Assembly: GCA_902783435.1 (NCBI GenBank)
Contig: CACZQV010000051.1
Span: forward strand, 1 to 18,260
Direction of reading: 5' to 3'
Length of the DNA: 18,260 nucleotides
DNA from: an uncultured Erysipelotrichaceae bacterium
GTDB lineage: Bacteria; Bacillota_I; Bacilli_A; RF39; UBA660
Below the pieces are notes generated by a model. It was not told the DNA's origin and made no database searches. It saw only the letters and a program-made list of their open reading frames with translations. Below are positions 1-7,251 of this stretch, one piece after another. A program made the translations under genes and the position numbers. Numbering within the stretch: position 1 is the first letter of the stretch; each line of letters begins with the position of its first letter.

Positions 1-2042
<2,042 letters not shown>

Positions 2043-2064
2043 ACTTATCACCTCAACCACAAGT

Positions 2065-2073
2065 ATTATAACA
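2065..2073 (-). promoter_or_regulatory. Extended -10 promoter for tilS
   Basis: On the minus strand the divIC terminator T-tract runs straight into TGTTATAAT, which is a perfect TGn-TATAAT extended -10. No -35-like hexamer is present 17 bases upstream (the sequence there is TATATA), which fits an extended -10 promoter. The expected start near 2058 leaves a leader of about 16 bases that keeps the tilS ribosome site intact. In so AT-rich a sequence a TATAAT alone means little; the TG and the position support the call. Confidence 0.5.
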
Positions 2074-2103
2074 AAAAAAAAGAAAAATATATACTATTCT
2101 TCT
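2073..2103 (-). terminator. Rho-independent terminator of divIC
   Basis: The minus-strand RNA can fold a 9-pair stem (arms 2103-2095 and 2089-2081, one G-U pair) with a 5-base loop, followed by a run of U down to 2073. The divIC TAG stop (2096-2094) lies inside the hairpin. The stem has only two G-C pairs and one G-U pair, so efficiency is uncertain. Confidence 0.55.
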
Positions 2104-2393
2104 GGAATTTTCAAAATATATTCTCCATCTTTAGAATATTGATATTTTTCTCTTGCATATCTAGCTATATATTCAGGATTTTGAAGCTTATTTGCATCTA
2201 CTTTTAATTCTTCCTCTTTTTCTTTTAAAGTAGTTAATTCTTTTTCCAAATCTTTCTTTTCTTGATACTTCTCATATATTTCTACCCAATATCTACCGAT
2301 AGTAAATGTCATGGCACAAATAATAATCATAGAAGTAAGACCCAAAAATAGCATTCTTCTTTTAGCTTTAACTTTACTTTTCTTTTTAGCCAT
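2094..2393 (-). CDS. divIC: Cell-division protein DivIC (FtsB/septum formation initiator family)
   Basis: Bitopic membrane protein of the divisome; DivIC pairs with FtsL and DivIB to regulate septal peptidoglycan synthesis. The 99 residues show a very basic cytoplasmic N-terminus (AKKKSKVKAKRR), one membrane helix at about 14-36, a charged coiled coil at about 38-68, and the family's C-terminal NPEYIARYAREKYQYSKDGE segment just after it. Length and layout are typical. A GTG at 2396 sits directly before the ATG at 2393; I chose the ATG because GGTAGGTG upstream is then about 7 bases away. The place after yabP-yabQ is the B. subtilis order and supports DivIC over other FtsB-like proteins. The RNA-binding gene yabR and spoIIE, which follow divIC in B. 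subtilis, are absent here. Confidence 0.92.
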   Translation of the reverse strand: MAKKKSKVKAKRRMLFLGLTSMIIICAMTFTIGRYWVEIYEKYQEKKDLEKELTTLKEKEEELKVDANKLQNPEYIARYAREKYQYSKDGEYILKIPEE

Positions 2394-2420
2394 CACATTT
2401 CACCTACCTTATCACCTTAT

Positions 2421-2426
2421 ATTATA
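2421..2426 (-). promoter_or_regulatory. Possible -10 element for divIC
   Basis: The 78-base gap between yabQ and divIC contains TATAAT on the minus strand, 28 bases before the divIC ATG. No convincing -35 is found at 16-18 bases (TGCTTA is the best). The rest of the gap is an AT-rich run of AATAATAT-like repeats with no clear hairpin. It would allow divIC to be expressed during growth independently of the sporulation genes upstream; chance occurrence is quite possible. Confidence 0.3.
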
Positions 2427-2471
2427 CAACTAATACTAATATTTAAGCATAATAATATAATAATATGTACA

Positions 2472-2747
2472 TTATTTTACATACTTTTTTTTACAAAAAT
2501 TATGCGTAACCAAAAACCCAAATATTATTAACAATAAGAAATATAAATGAAGAACACCATTATTTATAAAATATATAAATATAAAATAAACTATAGATAT
2601 AAAAATACTAAATATAAAATTAGATAACACTTTCTTCTTTTTATTTTTACAAAACAACACCTTTCTCTGTATTTTTAAAAGTAAAAAAAGAAAAGCTCCA
2701 TATATAAAAGAAAATATAAAACTAATAATTTGTACTTTCAAATTCAT
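2472..2747 (-). CDS. yabQ: Spore cortex biosynthesis protein YabQ
   Basis: Small membrane protein of the outer forespore membrane needed for cortex formation in B. subtilis. The 91 residues hold three hydrophobic segments (about 5-25, 41-61 and 66-84) separated by a lysine-rich loop (KNKKKKV) and ending in a basic tail. The pattern of a helix, basic linker and NNGVLHLYFLLL-type third segment agrees with the YabQ family. Sequence alone would leave a generic small membrane protein possible; the position directly after yabP and before divIC makes the assignment firm. It overlaps yabP by one base (TAATG), indicating translational coupling, and its own ribosome site is weak. Confidence 0.85.
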   Translation of the reverse strand: MNLKVQIISFIFSFIYGAFLFLLLKIQRKVLFCKNKKKKVLSNFIFSIFISIVYFIFIYFINNGVLHLYFLLLIIFGFLVTHNFCKKKYVK

Positions 2748-3028
2748 TATTTAAATAACCTACTAAACACACTATCTTCTGATTTTTTCTTTATACTATC
2801 AATTATATATTCCATAGAATTAATAGTACCTTTAATAGTAACAGTACCAGCTAATGTATCTAATTTTATTAATTCTAATTCTGTTCCTTTAACTACCATA
2901 AATCCCATAGTTGTTTCCAATAGAAAATGCTTATCATCAAAGTTTTCTATTTTCTTAACTCCTGTAATTACTAATGTCTTTCTTTCTAACAAACTAATAC
3001 TATGATTATAACTATTATCTTTATCCAT
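2747..3028 (-). CDS. yabP: Sporulation protein YabP
   Basis: YabP belongs to the YabP/YqfC family of spore-coat/envelope assembly proteins, made in the mother cell under SigE in B. subtilis. The 93 residues show the family core: HSISLLERKTLVITGVKKIENFD near the N-terminus, a LLETTMGFMVVKG strand pair, and LDTLAGTVTIKGTINSMEY near the C-terminus, predicted to be all-beta. The start is the ATG at 3028, with AGGAGG at 3040-3035. An upstream in-frame start at 3118 would lie inside spoVG and add 30 unrelated residues, so it is rejected. The gene sits only 26 bases after the spoVG terminator T-tract and overlaps yabQ by one base. Confidence 0.93.
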   Translation of the reverse strand: MDKDNSYNHSISLLERKTLVITGVKKIENFDDKHFLLETTMGFMVVKGTELELIKLDTLAGTVTIKGTINSMEYIIDSIKKKSEDSVFSRLFK

Positions 3029-3054
3029 ATTATTCCTCCTAATAAATAATATGC

Positions 3055-3082
3055 AAAAAAAAAGATGTATATTACATCTTTT
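3055..3082 (-). terminator. Rho-independent terminator of spoVG
   Basis: Minus-strand arms 3080-3073 and 3069-3062 form a perfect 8-pair stem (AAGATGTA with TACATCTT) around a 3-base loop, extendable by two A-U pairs, followed by nine T (3063-3055). It begins at the spoVG TAA stop. It should separate spoVG from the yabP-yabQ genes, which then need their own promoter or read-through. Confidence 0.8.
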
Positions 3083-3359
3083 ATTCATTAGATTCTTCAG
3101 GATCTTCTGCTTCTTCATATGCTTTTAAGATAGCTTCTTCAAACATAGCACGAACTTCTGGGTTAATTGGGTGTGCTATATCACGGTAACCACCTGTAGC
3201 TGTCTTTCGGCTTGGCATAGCTATAAATAGACCGTTGTCTCCTTCAATAATTCTAATATCATGTACTGCAAAACTATCGTCTAATAAAATAGAAGCAATT
3301 CCTTTCATACGAGAACCCTCTTTTTCGATTTTGCGTACATTTACTGATGTAATCTTCAT
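3081..3359 (-). CDS. spoVG: SpoVG, nucleic-acid-binding regulator
   Basis: SpoVG is a small RNA/DNA-binding regulator, involved in septation and sporulation control in Bacillus and in virulence and cell-wall genes in other Firmicutes. The 92 residues carry the whole family signature: MKITSVNVRKI at the start, GIASILLDDSFAVHDIRII, the MPSRKTATGGYRDIAHPI loop, and PEVRAMFEEAILKAYEE in the C-terminal helix, ending in an acidic tail. The ATG at 3359 has a strong GGGAGGAATG site about 7 bases upstream. G+C is visibly higher than in its neighbours, as often in highly expressed or constrained genes. Family assignment is certain; the regulatory role here is inferred. Confidence 0.98.
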   Translation of the reverse strand: MKITSVNVRKIEKEGSRMKGIASILLDDSFAVHDIRIIEGDNGLFIAMPSRKTATGGYRDIAHPINPEVRAMFEEAILKAYEEAEDPEESNE

Positions 3360-3401
3360 AAGTACATTCCTCCCTCTTAAAGCATAAAACTTTATAATTT
3401 T

Positions 3402-3430
3402 ATTTTATAACACTATTTTTAAAAAAGCAA
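3402..3430 (-). promoter_or_regulatory. Candidate promoter of spoVG
   Basis: Minus-strand TTGCTT (3430-3425) and TAAAAT (3407-3402) are separated by 17 bases, a SigA-like arrangement 43 bases before the spoVG ATG. The SigH-type elements (AGGA and GAAT) of the B. subtilis spoVG promoter were looked for and not found. The -35 matches consensus at only three positions, so this is a moderate call. Confidence 0.4.
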
Positions 3431-3437
3431 TAAATTA

Positions 3438-3650
3438 TTAATAGATTATCCTTATGTTTTTTATAATAAAATCATTATATGAAAAAGACTTTTTAAAACC
3501 ATTAGTAGTTTCTATTATAAATATAGATGAAAAACAATCAGTAATAGTTCCTTCAAACTCCTCTATCTGATTTCTACTCCCTTTATATATAAACTTATAT
3601 TTCTTATTTTTATATGACTTAACAATATCTTTTACTCTATCTAAATTCAT
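3438..3650 (-). CDS. veg: Veg-like protein
   Basis: Veg is a small, highly expressed Firmicutes protein that stimulates biofilm genes in B. subtilis; its biochemical activity is not well defined. The 70 residues start with a helical LDRVKDIVKSYKNKKYKFIYKG segment and continue as a small beta barrel: EFEGTITDCFSSIFIIETTNGF, then SFSYNDFIIKNIRI. The SYxD motif near the end and the xYPSVFVI-like strand (here CFSSIFII) match Veg. It overlaps yabG by the ATGA tetramer (3650-3647), so it should be translated from the yabG message. No strong ribosome site precedes the ATG. The yabG-veg order is as in B. subtilis, which supports the name. At 70 residues it is slightly shorter than the Bacillus protein. 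Confidence 0.88.
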   Translation of the reverse strand: MNLDRVKDIVKSYKNKKYKFIYKGSRNQIEEFEGTITDCFSSIFIIETTNGFKKSFSYNDFIIKNIRIIY

Positions 3651-4426
3651 CTAGGATACCCCACATACATAGTACCATTCGTAATTATCCCACCTATACC
3701 ATCACTACCATACTTAGTCTTTTCAATAAGCTTTATCAAATCAATACTCTTATTTTTATCAGAAAATGCAATACTAGAAGCTATAACCGCCGGATCAAGT
3801 GCATGTATATTAATTCTCTTAGGACTGGAAGCAAAATTTGCCCCAGCTTTTATTAATTCTTCATAATTAGATTGACAAGCTCCCGCAATTATTATTAATT
3901 TATCTTGATTTTTCTCATATTTTCGAAGCTCTTTTACTGCAGAAATAAAATTTTTACTATTCTGATAATTATCAATATCACCTTTATCTTTTTTCTTAGA
4001 ATAATATGCATCATGACCAGTAATAACAACAATATCTGGTCTATATTCCTTTACTAATTCTAATGCCTTTGCTGAAATACTTTCCTCACCTATAGATATT
4101 CCATTAGCTTTCAATCCTACACTCTCATAAAACTTCATACAACGATCTAAATAATAATCATCACCATCTATATGCAATATTTTACCTGGAATATAAAAAT
4201 AATTTTCCCTATCTTTAGGACAATCTTCTAAGCTTCTTCTAATAATATCCAAATCATCATTATCTGAAATATTATTTAAAATCAAATCATCAATCATAGC
4301 ATCAGCCATAAGTCTGACATTAACTCCTACTAAAATTACATTATTACCATTTATTGAAATTATTCTGAAAATAATATCATTATTATGGGATTTTCTAGTG
4401 ACTAAATCACCTATTTTAAAGTTCAA
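3647..4426 (-). CDS. yabG: Sporulation-specific protease YabG
   Basis: Mother-cell cysteine protease that trims spore coat proteins for crosslinking (and pre-pro-SleC and CspBA in clostridia). The start is probably TTG at 4426: it has GGGAG 7 bases upstream and gives NFKIGDLVTRKSHNNDIIFRI, matching the N-terminus I recall for Bacillus YabG; the in-frame ATG at 4441 has no ribosome site. The 259-residue protein has an N-terminal barrel-like domain (1-55), YFYIPGKILHIDGD, and the catalytic region with RPDIVVITGHDA (His138) and IIIAGACQSNYE (Cys184), followed by AGANFASSPKRINIHALDP. Both proposed catalytic residues are present. It is shorter than Bacillus YabG because the linker after the first domain is reduced. 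It ends in TGA overlapping veg, showing that TGA is a stop here. Confidence 0.95.
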   Translation of the reverse strand: MNFKIGDLVTRKSHNNDIIFRIISINGNNVILVGVNVRLMADAMIDDLILNNISDNDDLDIIRRSLEDCPKDRENYFYIPGKILHIDGDDYYLDRCMKFYESVGLKANGISIGEESISAKALELVKEYRPDIVVITGHDAYYSKKKDKGDIDNYQNSKNFISAVKELRKYEKNQDKLIIIAGACQSNYEELIKAGANFASSPKRINIHALDPAVIASSIAFSDKNKSIDLIKLIEKTKYGSDGIGGIITNGTMYVGYPR

Positions 4427-4452
4427 ATTATCATCTCCCATATATTTTATGC

Positions 4453-4481
4453 AAAAAAAAAGAAAATAGAAATCTATTTTC
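4453..4481 (-). terminator. Rho-independent terminator of rsmA
   Basis: Minus-strand GAAAATAGA (4481-4473) and TCTATTTTC (4470-4462) form a perfect 9-pair stem with a 2-base nominal loop, followed by nine T (4461-4453). The rsmA TAG stop (4476-4474) is inside the first arm. The T-tract is directly followed by GCATAAAATA ahead of yabG. Confidence 0.75.
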
Positions 4482-5274
4482 CTAAAGAATTAGCTAAATC
4501 AATAAATACATCTACTCCAAGCATTTCAGCTCTAGAATTTAAATCAAATCCATATTTACTTAAAACTGACTCAACTACTTTTAAATCATACTTCTTTAAA
4601 TTATTTCTTATATTCTTTCTTTTAAACTGAAAACTATCCCTAAGTATTTTTTCAAATAAATCAAAATTATCTAAAGGTAGTTTATCTTCTCTCTCAGTAA
4701 AAGAAACTATTACACTATCTACATTAGGTTCTGGTATAAATTGTTTTCTACTAACATTAAATTCTTTCTTTACTTTATAAAAATAATTAAGTAATACAGT
4801 TATAGAACCATATTCCCTATTACCTGGATTAGTAGTATATCTGTCTCCAACTTCTTTTTGAACCATCATAACAATTTTTTTAAATCTTAATTTCGAATTA
4901 ATTAATTTCATAATAATTGGTGTAGTTATATAATATGGAACATTACTAACAAAATATAAATCATTATAATCATACTTATTTATATCAGATTCAAGATTAG
5001 CATCCAAAAAATCTTGAAATAATACATCAACATTATCTAAACCATCTAATCTCTTAAATAATTCATCTTCTAATTCAGTATCTATTTCATAAGCAAGTAC
5101 CTGTTTTGCTTTCATAGCAAGTTCTCTAGTCATAATAGCACCACCTGGTCCTACTTCTATAACTAAAGAGTTTTCATCTACTCCACTTACATCTACAATA
5201 TGCTTAACAATATTTATATCTTTTAAAAAATTTTGACCAAATTTCTTTTTAAATTTAACATCATATTTTTCCAT
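4474..5274 (-). CDS. rsmA: 16S rRNA (adenine1518-N6/adenine1519-N6) dimethyltransferase RsmA/KsgA
   Basis: Dimethylates two adjacent adenines near the 3' end of 16S rRNA using SAM, a late step of 30S assembly; loss gives kasugamycin resistance. The 266 residues show KKFGQNFLKD (10-19), SAM motif I EVGPGGAIMT (40-49), motif II AYEID (61-65), the acidic QDF loop, catalytic motif IV NVPYYIT (111-117), and a basic helical C-terminal domain with FQFKRKNIRNNLKK. Motif I differs slightly from the common GPGxGxLT, having alanine in place of the third glycine; other motifs are intact. ATG at 5274 with GGTGAT upstream. rnmV, which precedes it in B. subtilis, is absent; sipW takes that place. Confidence 0.96.
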   Translation of the reverse strand: MEKYDVKFKKKFGQNFLKDINIVKHIVDVSGVDENSLVIEVGPGGAIMTRELAMKAKQVLAYEIDTELEDELFKRLDGLDNVDVLFQDFLDANLESDINKYDYNDLYFVSNVPYYITTPIIMKLINSKLRFKKIVMMVQKEVGDRYTTNPGNREYGSITVLLNYFYKVKKEFNVSRKQFIPEPNVDSVIVSFTEREDKLPLDNFDLFEKILRDSFQFKRKNIRNNLKKYDLKVVESVLSKYGFDLNSRAEMLGVDVFIDLANSLGK

Positions 5275-5293
5275 ACTATCACCAACGAACTTT

Positions 5294-5299
5294 ATTATA
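5294..5299 (-). promoter_or_regulatory. Possible -10 element for rsmA
   Basis: Minus-strand TATAAT lies 19 bases before the rsmA ATG, within the 50-base gap after sipW. There is no TG extension, and the position 17 bases upstream reads TTTCTT, so support is weak. A start near 5287 would just spare the GGTGAT ribosome site. Confidence 0.25.
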
Positions 5300-5312
5300 A
5301 AACAAACATATT

Positions 5313-5348
5313 AAAAAAGAAAGACTAAATAGAAAAAGCCTTTCTCTT
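5313..5348 (-). terminator. Weak possible terminator of sipW
   Basis: Minus-strand AAGAGAAAG (5348-5340) can pair with CTTTCTTTT (5323-5315, one G-U) around a 16-base loop that contains the sipW TAG stop. The T-run is mostly used up by the stem, so termination may be poor and sipW-rsmA read-through likely. Confidence 0.25.
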
Positions 5349-5936
5349 ATAAATAATTATAAGCATTCTTCCTAACTCATATAAAATAAATATAACAGTT
5401 GGGACTAATAAACATAAAAAATAATTAGAAGGATTAGAGAAAAAATCTTTTATATACCCAACTTTAGGTATTTTAAATATTACTCTTCCCTGAATAGCAT
5501 TAGTTTGAACACCAGTAGAATCCTCTCTTAAATTATTATCACCTTTTGTAGTATACATAGAGTTCTTATAACCGATATTCTCTTTATTTATAATTCTATG
5601 TGTTACCATTAAATTTTCATATCTAATATCACTTGAAGTAAAAGTAATAATATCACCTATTTTATATTCATCATTATCAACTCTTTTAATAACAATTGCA
5701 TCATTTATTTTTATAGTTGGAACCATACTAGGTGAGACTATAACATAAGTACTAAACAATGGATTTTTATTACTATTATTAGCATTTAATAATAAATCGC
5801 CAACATAACAAACAATTAATACTCCAAATATAATAAAGAAACATAATACCGCAATTAAAAAAGCTCTAGTAATAAAATGAGTTAAATATGAAATTGTATA
5901 AATTTTACTATGAAGTTTTTTATTTAGTTTACTCAT
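5325..5936 (-). CDS. sipW: SipW-type (ER/archaeal-type) signal peptidase I
   Basis: Membrane serine peptidase that removes signal peptides from a restricted set of exported proteins; in B. subtilis SipW matures TasA and TapA of the biofilm matrix. The 203 residues have a membrane helix at about 22-48, the catalytic serine in VSPSMVPT (Ser70), the second conserved box KIGDIITF, and MVTHRII, where His113 replaces the lysine of ordinary bacterial SPases. KGDNN (131-135) supplies the conserved aspartate. A second helix lies at about 172-196 near the C-terminus. The Ser-His arrangement is the hallmark of the SipW/ER class. ATG at 5936 with AAGGAGTGAT. The likely substrates are the two paralogous anchored proteins encoded just upstream, although a terminator lies between. 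Confidence 0.92.
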   Translation of the reverse strand: MSKLNKKLHSKIYTISYLTHFITRAFLIAVLCFFIIFGVLIVCYVGDLLLNANNSNKNPLFSTYVIVSPSMVPTIKINDAIVIKRVDNDEYKIGDIITFTSSDIRYENLMVTHRIINKENIGYKNSMYTTKGDNNLREDSTGVQTNAIQGRVIFKIPKVGYIKDFFSNPSNYFLCLLVPTVIFILYELGRMLIIIYKRKAFSI

Positions 5937-5956
5937 TCTATCACTCCTTGTATTTT

Positions 5957-5980
5957 ATTATAATACTTAAAGTACTTAAA
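5957..5980 (-). promoter_or_regulatory. Candidate sipW promoter with a direct repeat
   Basis: Minus-strand TATAAT (5962-5957) lies 20 bases before the sipW ATG. Upstream, where a spacer would be, the plus strand shows two copies of TACTTAAA (5964-5971 and 5973-5980) with a 9-base period. There is no consensus -35. The repeats could be a regulator site, but they are short and AT-rich. A separate promoter is needed if the terminator at 5995-6023 is effective. Confidence 0.35.
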
Positions 5981-5994
5981 TTACTACATTTTAG

Positions 5995-6023
5995 AAAAAA
6001 AAAGAAGTTAGTTTACACTTCTT
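5995..6023 (-). terminator. Rho-independent terminator after the two anchored exoproteins
   Basis: Minus-strand AAGAAGT (6023-6017) and ACTTCTT (6008-6002) form a 7-pair stem with an 8-base loop that can pair further (AGT with ACT, one bulge), followed by nine T (6003-5995). It overlaps the TAA stop at 6024-6022. Confidence 0.7.
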
Positions 6024-6615
6024 ATTTAGCAATAGCATTAACAACTATTTCAATACTATAACTACCAGTAGTTACACTTTTATCTGATAACCACATTCTA
6101 AGTCTATAATTATCAGTTGAAGTATTAGTTTTCTTAGTTTTTAATAAAACCATACTACCAGGAGTTGATCCAAATTTATTTTTTTTCTTCAATGGTGTAT
6201 ATTTTTCTGGTCCAAATACTTTAGTATAAGTTCCACTTTTTTCTTTTTCTAAATATATTTTTATATCATCATCAGATATTGTAGAATTTTTTTTATCCTT
6301 TATAGCAACTATTTCATATTCAAGTGAAGGTGCATTATCTAAAGCAACATCTACTGAAAAATCAAAAAACTCACCATCTTCTGTTCCTTGCATACCAACA
6401 GAGTCAGCAGTTGGAGTAGCATTTTTTATAGATAAACCATTTGTATTACTACTATAATTTAAGACTATATTTGCACCATTTTCTTTCTTCGTAATAACTT
6501 TTTCTTCCCTATTAGCAAATACAGCAATACCTATAGCCATAATTATTACAAAAACAATACACATACTTAATTCAAATATTAAAAACTTAGGTATTTCCTC
6601 TTTATTCTTTTCCAT
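6022..6615 (-). CDS. Membrane-anchored extracytoplasmic protein B (SipW-linked, unrecognised family)
   Basis: I do not recognise a named family. The 197-residue protein has a short acidic/basic cytoplasmic N-terminus, one hydrophobic helix at about 11-34 ending in AVFANREE, and a polar, lysine-rich outside domain predicted to be mostly beta strands. It is a paralogue of the neighbouring protein A: both share, in the same order, a YSS strand, a [T/I]xDS/TxG turn, an IKxYL strand, and near the C-terminus LRxWxSD followed by a final strand. The sequence after the helix (VFAN) could be a SipW cleavage site or the helix could remain as an anchor. Linked to sipW, this fits a TasA/camelysin-like matrix or surface protein, but that is inference from context. 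ATG at 6615 with AGGAGG overlapping the stop of protein A. Confidence 0.85.
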   Translation of the reverse strand: MEKNKEEIPKFLIFELSMCIVFVIIMAIGIAVFANREEKVITKKENGANIVLNYSSNTNGLSIKNATPTADSVGMQGTEDGEFFDFSVDVALDNAPSLEYEIVAIKDKKNSTISDDDIKIYLEKEKSGTYTKVFGPEKYTPLKKKNKFGSTPGSMVLLKTKKTNTSTDNYRLRMWLSDKSVTTGSYSIEIVVNAIAK

Positions 6616-6623
6616 ACATCCTC

Positions 6624-7193
6624 CTATTTTCCTCTAACCCCAATATTAAAGTTAAAGCTCTCCTCATCTTCACCAAAAGCATAAGAATCAGATACCCATA
6701 CTCTCAAAATAACTTTTTTAACACTATTAGCCTTAATTTTTCCTGTATATAATAACTTACTTTCAGGTTTGTCATTTAAAGATAATAAACTACTATATGA
6801 AGGAATAAAATTATTTTTAAAACCATCTAATGCAACATTATTTTCATCTGTTAAATAATACTTAATATAATTACCATTTATATGTCTTCCCTCAGGATTA
6901 ATCATAGTAACAAATATTTGATATTTAACATCTTCATCATTTTCATTTTTTATAGATAAAACATTATAACTTTGTTTCTTATCACTTTCTTCTATATTTT
7001 TACCTAGAGTATCAGATATAGGTAATGAATTGTCTATAACAATTCTATTAGAAGAAGAATATTTAACAAATACTTTCTTTTCAATATTTTTATCATTACC
7101 TTTTATAGTTATAACAACAAAAATAGATAATATAAATAAAATCACTACTATTAAAAAGGCCATTATAATTTGTTTTTTATACTTATCAAACAT
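6624..7193 (-). CDS. Membrane-anchored extracytoplasmic protein A (SipW-linked, unrecognised family)
   Basis: Unrecognised by name. The 189 residues begin with a basic MFDKYKKQ, then a long hydrophobic helix at about 9-33, and an outside domain rich in beta strands: FVKYSSSNRIVIDNS, ISDTLG, YQIFVTM, YIKYYLTDENN, LLYTGKIK and ILRVWVSDS, ending NIGVRGK. It aligns by eye with protein B along the whole outside domain. The start is the ATG at 7193, with GGAGGTG upstream; a GTG at 7211 would add six residues and lacks a site. A good promoter overlaps the end of tatD. Proteins A and B form a two-gene operon closed by a terminator, followed by sipW. Function unknown; surface or matrix role inferred. 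Confidence 0.85.
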   Translation of the reverse strand: MFDKYKKQIIMAFLIVVILFILSIFVVITIKGNDKNIEKKVFVKYSSSNRIVIDNSLPISDTLGKNIEESDKKQSYNVLSIKNENDEDVKYQIFVTMINPEGRHINGNYIKYYLTDENNVALDGFKNNFIPSYSSLLSLNDKPESKLLYTGKIKANSVKKVILRVWVSDSYAFGEDEESFNFNIGVRGK

Positions 7194-7222
7194 AATACAC
7201 CTCCAACCCACTTATTATTAAT

Positions 7223-7251
7223 AAAATACCATAATTTCTATTTCAAGTCAA
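7223..7251 (-). promoter_or_regulatory. Promoter of the A-B exoprotein operon
   Basis: Minus-strand TTGACT (7251-7246) and TATTTT (7228-7223) are separated by 17 bases, and the -10 is preceded by TGG, giving an extended -10. The -35 lies inside the last codons of tatD. This implies that the A-B pair is transcribed independently of tatD. Confidence 0.6.

Noticed and set aside
2730..3005. Plus-strand reading frame antisense to yabP
   Set aside because: It mirrors a real gene and has no recognisable motif or ribosome site.
3029..3118. N-terminal extension of yabP to 3118
   Set aside because: It would run in another frame inside spoVG and through its terminator, and the family-like sequence begins only after the ATG at 3028, which has a perfect AGGAGG.
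3402..3440. Terminator hairpin after veg
   Set aside because: Only a tiny AATAA/TTATT pairing precedes the T-run; this is too weak to call.
3647..4426. Mollicutes code with TGA as tryptophan
   Set aside because: yabG ends at the expected family length in TGA, overlapping the veg ATG, so TGA is used as a stop.
7030..7221. Plus-strand reading frame antisense to protein A
   Set aside because: It covers the reverse of the signal-anchor region, which gives hydrophobic residues by chance.
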